Assembly (NCBI GenBank): GCA_910587715.1
Contig: CAJUMV010000018.1
Coordinates: 11,072 to 75,071, forward strand
Direction of reading: 5' to 3'
DNA: 64,000 nucleotides
Source: an uncultured Lachnospiraceae bacterium
Lineage (GTDB): Bacteria; Bacillota; Clostridia; Lachnospirales; Lachnospiraceae
The stretch's first letter is position 1. The number at the start of each line of letters is the position of its first letter. The position numbers and the translations under genes are program-made. The notes under the pieces were generated by a model. The model was not told where the DNA came from. It saw only the letters and a list, made by a program, of their open reading frames with translations, and made no database searches. Shown here piece after piece: positions 60,510 through 64,000 of this stretch.

Positions 60510-61497
60510 CATCTATTATGGCGGAAGGGGGCTTATGGATGACCCTACGCTGTTTGTGATAAAAAAGATGAAAGAGGTGCTGGAGGAGCTTCGGGTGACG
60601 GTGGAGGTTTTCTACCTTTACGAGCAGAAAAACAGCATCCCCACGCTCCCGCAGACTTTGAAGAATGCGGACGGCGTGATTCTCGCGACGACGCTGGAGT
60701 GGTACGGAATCGGCGGCTATATGCAGCTGTTTCTGGATGCCTGCTGGCTGTATGGTGATAAGGAAAAAATCAGTCGGATTTATATGTGCCCGATTGTCAT
60801 GTCTACCACTTACGGAGAGCAGGAGGGTAAGCTGAATCTCGCTACGGCGTGGGAGATCCTCGGCGGGCTTCCGTGCAGCGGACTTTGCGGCTATATTGCG
60901 GACACGTCGCTTTTAGAGGAGAACGGGGACTATATCAGAATCATAGAGAAAAACGCGGAGAACCTTTACCGCACGATTAACCAGAAAATGCCCTGCCTGC
61001 CGGCAAGCAATCAGGCGGTGAAGCAGAAGGTGGCGATCACAAAAACTGTCAATTTTACGCCGCAGGAGTCGGAACAGCTTTCCCAATATGTGGCTGACGA
61101 TACTTATGTACAGCGGCAGAAGGCGGATATTCAGGAGCTGGCAAGTTTGTTTCGGGATATGATGGGCAGCAGCGAGAAAGAGGATACGACGGAGTTTGTG
61201 GAGGAGATACGGCAGCATTTTGTGCCTCAACCGGGATTTGCGGCTGGATTTAAAGTTGTAATTGAGGAGAAAAAGACGCCGCTTATGATTGCGATAGACG
61301 GCGCGAACCTTGACTGTCATTATGGAGAGGGCGGACGCGTGGACGTGGAAATACAGCTTGACCGCGCTTCCTTTGCAGATATCGTTTCGGGGAGGACAAG
61401 CTTTCAGACGTCCTTTATGGCAGGCGATATGAAAATGAAGGGTGATTTTAAGGTGCTGCGTTCCCTTGACCAAGTGCTGCAGTTCGGGGCAGGCTGA
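60499..61497 (+). CDS. Flavodoxin-like NAD(P)H-dependent oxidoreductase with SCP2-like domain
   Basis: A 332-residue protein. Residues about 1-165 look like an FMN-reductase/flavodoxin fold (MQINIYYGGRGLMDDPTLFV, then ADGVILATTLEWYGIGGYMQ). The C-terminal 110 residues (MIAIDGANLDCHYGEGGRVD, SFQTSFMAGDMKMKGDFKVL) match the SCP2 sterol-carrier pattern. ATG 60499 has GAAAGGAAAG upstream and lies inside the rhomboid gene's end. Flavin binding is likely; the substrate is unknown. Confidence 0.75.
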   Translation: MQINIYYGGRGLMDDPTLFVIKKMKEVLEELRVTVEVFYLYEQKNSIPTLPQTLKNADGVILATTLEWYGIGGYMQLFLDACWLYGDKEKISRIYMCPIVMSTTYGEQEGKLNLATAWEILGGLPCSGLCGYIADTSLLEENGDYIRIIEKNAENLYRTINQKMPCLPASNQAVKQKVAITKTVNFTPQESEQLSQYVADDTYVQRQKADIQELASLFRDMMGSSEKEDTTEFVEEIRQHFVPQPGFAAGFKVVIEEKKTPLMIAIDGANLDCHYGEGGRVDVEIQLDRASFADIVSGRTSFQTSFMAGDMKMKGDFKVLRSLDQVLQFGAG

Positions 61498-61596
61498 GCT
61501 GCAGCTCCTATTGTGAAGTGATTTGGCATGGCTTGATGCTTGTAGCGTAGAAAGAGACGGAATAGTTACCGTTTTAGGAAATGGAGGAATGGAAAA

Positions 61597-62001
61597 ATGG
61601 ATAACTGTATTTTCTGCAAAATTGCTAATGGAGAAATCTCTGCGGAGACGTTGTATGAGGACGAAAAATTTCGTGTTATCCTGGATCAGGGTCCGGCGAC
61701 GAAGGGTCACGCTTTGATTTTGCCCAAAGACCATTATGCAGACCTTTTTGAACTGCCGGAGGAGTGCGCCGGTGAGGTCATGAAGCTGGCGAAAAGAATG
61801 ATGATTAAGATGCGGGAAAAACTCGGATGCGAGGGCTTTAATCTGGTGCAGAACAACGGGGATCTCGCGGGGCAGACGGTGTTTCATTTTCACCTTCATC
61901 TGATACCCCGCTACCGCGCGGACAGGCAGACAATTGGCTGGAAACCGCAGGAGGTGACCCCGGAAGAGCTTGCTAAGGTCAGAGCACAGATTGTTGATTA
62001 A
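61597..62001 (+). CDS. HIT family protein (Hint-like nucleotide hydrolase)
   Basis: A 134-residue protein with MDNCIFCKIANGEISAETLY at the start (zinc-type CxxC) and the catalytic histidine triad HFHLHLIPR. Enzymes of this type hydrolyse adenosine phosphoramidates and similar nucleotides. TGGAGGAATGG gives a good ribosome binding site. Its length fits the family. It stands between the flavodoxin-like gene and fumarase. Confidence 0.93.
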   Translation: MDNCIFCKIANGEISAETLYEDEKFRVILDQGPATKGHALILPKDHYADLFELPEECAGEVMKLAKRMMIKMREKLGCEGFNLVQNNGDLAGQTVFHFHLHLIPRYRADRQTIGWKPQEVTPEELAKVRAQIVD

Positions 62002-62055
62002 TGGTTTCATCCCGGCGGACGGGCGCGGGTTGAACAAATAACAAACGGAGGGAAC

Positions 62056-62898
62056 ATGCGGACGATAGCGACGGAAGAAATCACCCGGAATATCAAGGAA
62101 ATGTGTATTGAAGCAAATCATTTTCTTTCTTCGGATATGGAGCAGGCGATGAAATGTGCCGCACAGACGGAACAGTCGCCGCTGGGGAAACAGATTCTGG
62201 GGCAGCTTCAGGATAATCTGGAAATTGCCGGGAAAGAAATGATTCCGATTTGTCAGGACACGGGAATGGCCGTTATATTTTTGGAGATAGGGCAGGAAGT
62301 GCATTTTGAGGGCGGAAATCTGACCAATGCGGTCAACGAAGGCGTGCGGCAGGGCTATACAAGCGGTTATTTGCGCAAATCTGTTGTGGGAGATCCGCTG
62401 ATTCGTGAAAATACAAAGGACAATACGCCGGCAGTGATACACAGTGAAATTGTTTCGGGAGATCAAGTTAAGATTACGGTGGCGCCGAAAGGCTTTGGCA
62501 GCGAGAACATGAGCAGAGTGTTTATGCTAAAACCTGCAGACGGCGTGGAGGGAGTGAAGGGCGCGATTCTGACGGCTGTGAGGGACGCTGGTCCCAATGC
62601 CTGCCCGCCCATGGTGGTGGGTGTCGGCATCGGCGGCACATTTGAAAAGTGTGCGCTGATGGCGAAGCATGCGCTGACGAGGTCGCTCGAAGAGCGTTCA
62701 GAGGTCCCTTATGTAAGGGAGTTAGAAGAGGAAATGCTCTCGCAGATCAACAAAACGGGAATCGGACCGGGAGGACTTGGCGGTACGACGACCGCGCTGG
62801 CGGTTAACATAGAGACTTATCCCACGCATATAGCGGGACTGCCGGTGGCGGTTAACATCTGTTGTCATGTGAACAGACATGCGGTGCGGGTGCTGTAA
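62056..62898 (+). CDS. Fumarate hydratase class I, alpha subunit
   Basis: A 280-residue [4Fe-4S] subunit of the split class I fumarase/L-tartrate dehydratase family. Family landmarks are PICQDTGMAVIFLEIGQEV, KDNTPAVIHSEIVSGDQV, then GSENMSRVFMLKPA and GIGPGGLGGTTTALAVNIET. Cysteines in ICQDTG, NACPPMVVGVG and VNICCHVNRH are the expected cluster ligands. It converts fumarate and L-malate together with the beta subunit encoded at 63008. Confidence 0.95.
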   Translation: MRTIATEEITRNIKEMCIEANHFLSSDMEQAMKCAAQTEQSPLGKQILGQLQDNLEIAGKEMIPICQDTGMAVIFLEIGQEVHFEGGNLTNAVNEGVRQGYTSGYLRKSVVGDPLIRENTKDNTPAVIHSEIVSGDQVKITVAPKGFGSENMSRVFMLKPADGVEGVKGAILTAVRDAGPNACPPMVVGVGIGGTFEKCALMAKHALTRSLEERSEVPYVRELEEEMLSQINKTGIGPGGLGGTTTALAVNIETYPTHIAGLPVAVNICCHVNRHAVRVL

Positions 62899-62925
62899 AG
62901 CGATAATAACAATGAAAGGTAAAGG

Positions 62926-62975
62926 GTGTTTCTTCTATATATAGTACATATAGTGGTTTTGTTTCGAGGAAACAC
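62926..62975 (+). promoter_or_regulatory. Hairpin between the fumarase subunit genes
   Basis: GTGTTTCTTC (62926-62935) pairs with GAGGAAACAC (62966-62975) with one mismatch around a 30-base loop. It lies in the 109-bp gap between subunit genes that should be made in equal amounts. It may be an RNA processing or regulatory site; no T run follows, so it is not a clear terminator. Confidence 0.4.
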
Positions 62976-63007
62976 AATACATAGTGACAGCGAAAGGTTT
63001 ATAAAAT

Positions 63008-63559
63008 ATGGAGCGACATATCACGGCACCGATAAGTAAGGAAGCGGCAAAGGAGCTGCGGGCGGGGGATTATGTGTATCTTACGGGCACGATTTATACC
63101 GCACGCGACGCGGCGCATAAAAGGATGTATGAAGCGCTGGAAAAAGGCGAGACGCTGCCCTTGCAGATGAAGGATAATGTTATTTATTATATGGGACCGT
63201 CTCCGGCAAGGGAAGGCAGAGTAATTGGATCCGCGGGACCTACCACGGCAAGCAGGATGGACAAATATGCGCCGGCGCTTCTGGATCTGGGATTGACAGG
63301 TATGATTGGAAAGGGAAAGCGTTCGGAAGCGGTGAAAGAGGCGATTGTCAGAAACGGCGCGGTGTATTTTGCAGCGGTAGGCGGCGCGGGCGCGCTTCTG
63401 GCGGGTTCCATCAAGGCGTCGGAGGTGATTGCTTATGACGATTTGGGGACAGAAGCCATCCGCAAACTGGAGGTTGAGGATTTTCCGGTGATTGTAGTGA
63501 TTGATTCCGCGGGACAGAATTTATATGAAACGGCAGTCAGGGAATATTGTAAATTATAA
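63008..63559 (+). CDS. Fumarate hydratase class I, beta subunit
   Basis: A 183-residue C-terminal subunit: LRAGDYVYLTGTIYTARDAA, then VIYYMGPSPAREGRVIGSAG, TTASRMDKYAPALLDLGLTG and MIGKGKRSEAV. These are the substrate-binding landmarks of class I fumarase beta. The starting MERHITAPISKEAAKELRAG matches the family. A hairpin lies between it and the alpha gene. The pair serves the reductive or oxidative C4 dicarboxylate pathway. Confidence 0.94.
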   Translation: MERHITAPISKEAAKELRAGDYVYLTGTIYTARDAAHKRMYEALEKGETLPLQMKDNVIYYMGPSPAREGRVIGSAGPTTASRMDKYAPALLDLGLTGMIGKGKRSEAVKEAIVRNGAVYFAAVGGAGALLAGSIKASEVIAYDDLGTEAIRKLEVEDFPVIVVIDSAGQNLYETAVREYCKL

Positions 63560-63696
63560 TTGGGAATATAATTTATAGACGGATTTAGAAAGGAATCCGC
63601 GAAAAGGCATTGACAAACAAAATTACCTTATGTATAATTACTTTGCGTTGTGGAAACGCGGAACTATATATTTGGTAGAGGAATAGTTCAGACTGT

Positions 63697-63784
63697 GGAG
63701 AAATACTCAAGAGGCTGAAGAGGCGCCCCTGCTAAGGGTGTAGGTCGCTTACGCGGCGCGAGGGTTCAAATCCCTCTTTCTCCG
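63697..63784 (+). tRNA. tRNA-Ser (anticodon GCT)
   Basis: Acceptor arms GGAGAAA and TTTCTCC pair. The anticodon arm CGCCC-CTGCTAA-GGGTG gives GCT. A long variable arm (about TAGGTCGCTTACGCGGCG) is typical of serine tRNAs, and the T-arm is GAGGG-TTCAAAT-CCCTC. It is 88 nt long including discriminator G, with no encoded CCA. Confidence 0.96.
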
Positions 63785-63886
63785 TTTAAAAAGAATCTTA
63801 AGAGATTGAGATTTCTTTTTTTTCCCGGTTTTACTTTTTCAATTAGATGCTTATAAAGAAAAAATTGAAAAAATAAAAAAAGGGGG

Positions 63887-63937
63887 TTGACGATGTAAAA
63901 CGGTTGTGTTAATATTAATCCGTTGCGTCGGCAACGT
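63887..63937 (+). promoter_or_regulatory. Strong promoter and leader hairpin, probably of an rRNA operon
   Basis: TTGACG (63887-63892), exactly 17 bp, TAATAT (63910-63915). Soon after comes the hairpin CGTTGC-GTCG-GCAACG (63922-63937) and a leader with no ORF to the window end. A strong promoter, a structured leader and an adjacent tRNA point to rRNA or tRNA genes just beyond the window. A second TTGACA (63951-63956) is also present. Confidence 0.55.
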
Positions 63938-64000
63938 AATATGTTGAACCTTGACAAATAAACAGTAATGCAACCCTGAAAAGATTCCAAAGAGACGAAG

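Noticed and set aside
60913..62466. A 517-codon open frame on the minus strand
   Set aside because: It lies antisense across the flavodoxin-like, HIT and fumarase genes, which are all clearly supported. It has no family match and arises from codon bias.

Overview
The window reads as a chromosome segment of a motile, spore-forming, Gram-positive anaerobe of the class Clostridia, most likely family Lachnospiraceae. The evidence is the gene set: BofA and DUF2508 sporulation proteins, a CarD-type regulator, a YesM/YesN-type two-component system beside a ribose-type sugar ABC transporter, a split class I fumarase, flagellin with FliS, a Tad (type IVb) pilus locus, strong AGGAGG ribosome binding sites, and frequent GTG/TTG starts. 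Species cannot be named from this sequence.

Layout. 1-5.9 kb: the tail of an AAA ATPase, a DUF1016/YhcG nuclease-like gene, a histidine kinase with no response regulator beside it, and an ABC exporter (ATPase plus FtsX permease). 6-11 kb: a CheC-family protein, a CarD regulator, an ECF sigma factor with a membrane partner, a minus-strand comFB and a 10-TM metal permease, separated by palindromic intergenic elements. 11.3-19.8 kb: a sugar ABC transporter (ATPase, permease, and a strange double substrate-binding protein), then a YesN-like regulator, a YesM-like kinase and an RbsA-like protein that has lost every ATPase motif. 19.9-26.7 kb: tRNA-Lys, tatD, rsmA, a TPR/acidic/degenerate AAA+ protein and glgB.

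26.8-42.1 kb is an accessory island, visibly more AT-rich and full of remnants. It contains a deleted Rpn-type nuclease pseudogene; a BlaI/M56 sensor pair whose apparent operator (CTAC-N6-GTAG) recurs in the promoter of a secreted 683-residue protein; an IS200/IS605 TnpA gene followed by an in-frame amber codon and a compact multi-hairpin RNA candidate; a 206-bp MITE with 18-bp inverted ends and a perfect 12-bp target duplication; and a cluster of unrecognised, partly duplicated proteins that share a flagellin-like N-terminal leader. Two further gene remnants (Fic, AlbA/RecG-like) close it.

42.2-47.0 kb: a FliK-like/large flagellar protein, flagellin and FliS. 47.0-47.8 kb: divergent DUF2508 and bofA. 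47.8-58.0 kb: a complete-looking Tad pilus operon (two prepilin peptidases, CpaE-like, CpaF, TadB, TadC, Flp pilin, DUF5702, two TadE-like proteins, FHA protein). 58-63.6 kb: small unknown genes, NUDIX hydrolase, rhomboid protease, flavodoxin-like protein, HIT protein and fumarase alpha/beta. The end holds tRNA-Ser(GCT) and a strong promoter that probably starts an rRNA operon lying beyond the window.

The observations I rate highest are the structured RNA behind tnpA, the flagellin-like leaders on unrelated island proteins, the pseudo-ABC ATPase in the YesMN operon, the BlaI two-operator regulon, and the double substrate-binding protein whose well-placed start codon is out of frame because of a 10-bp duplication.
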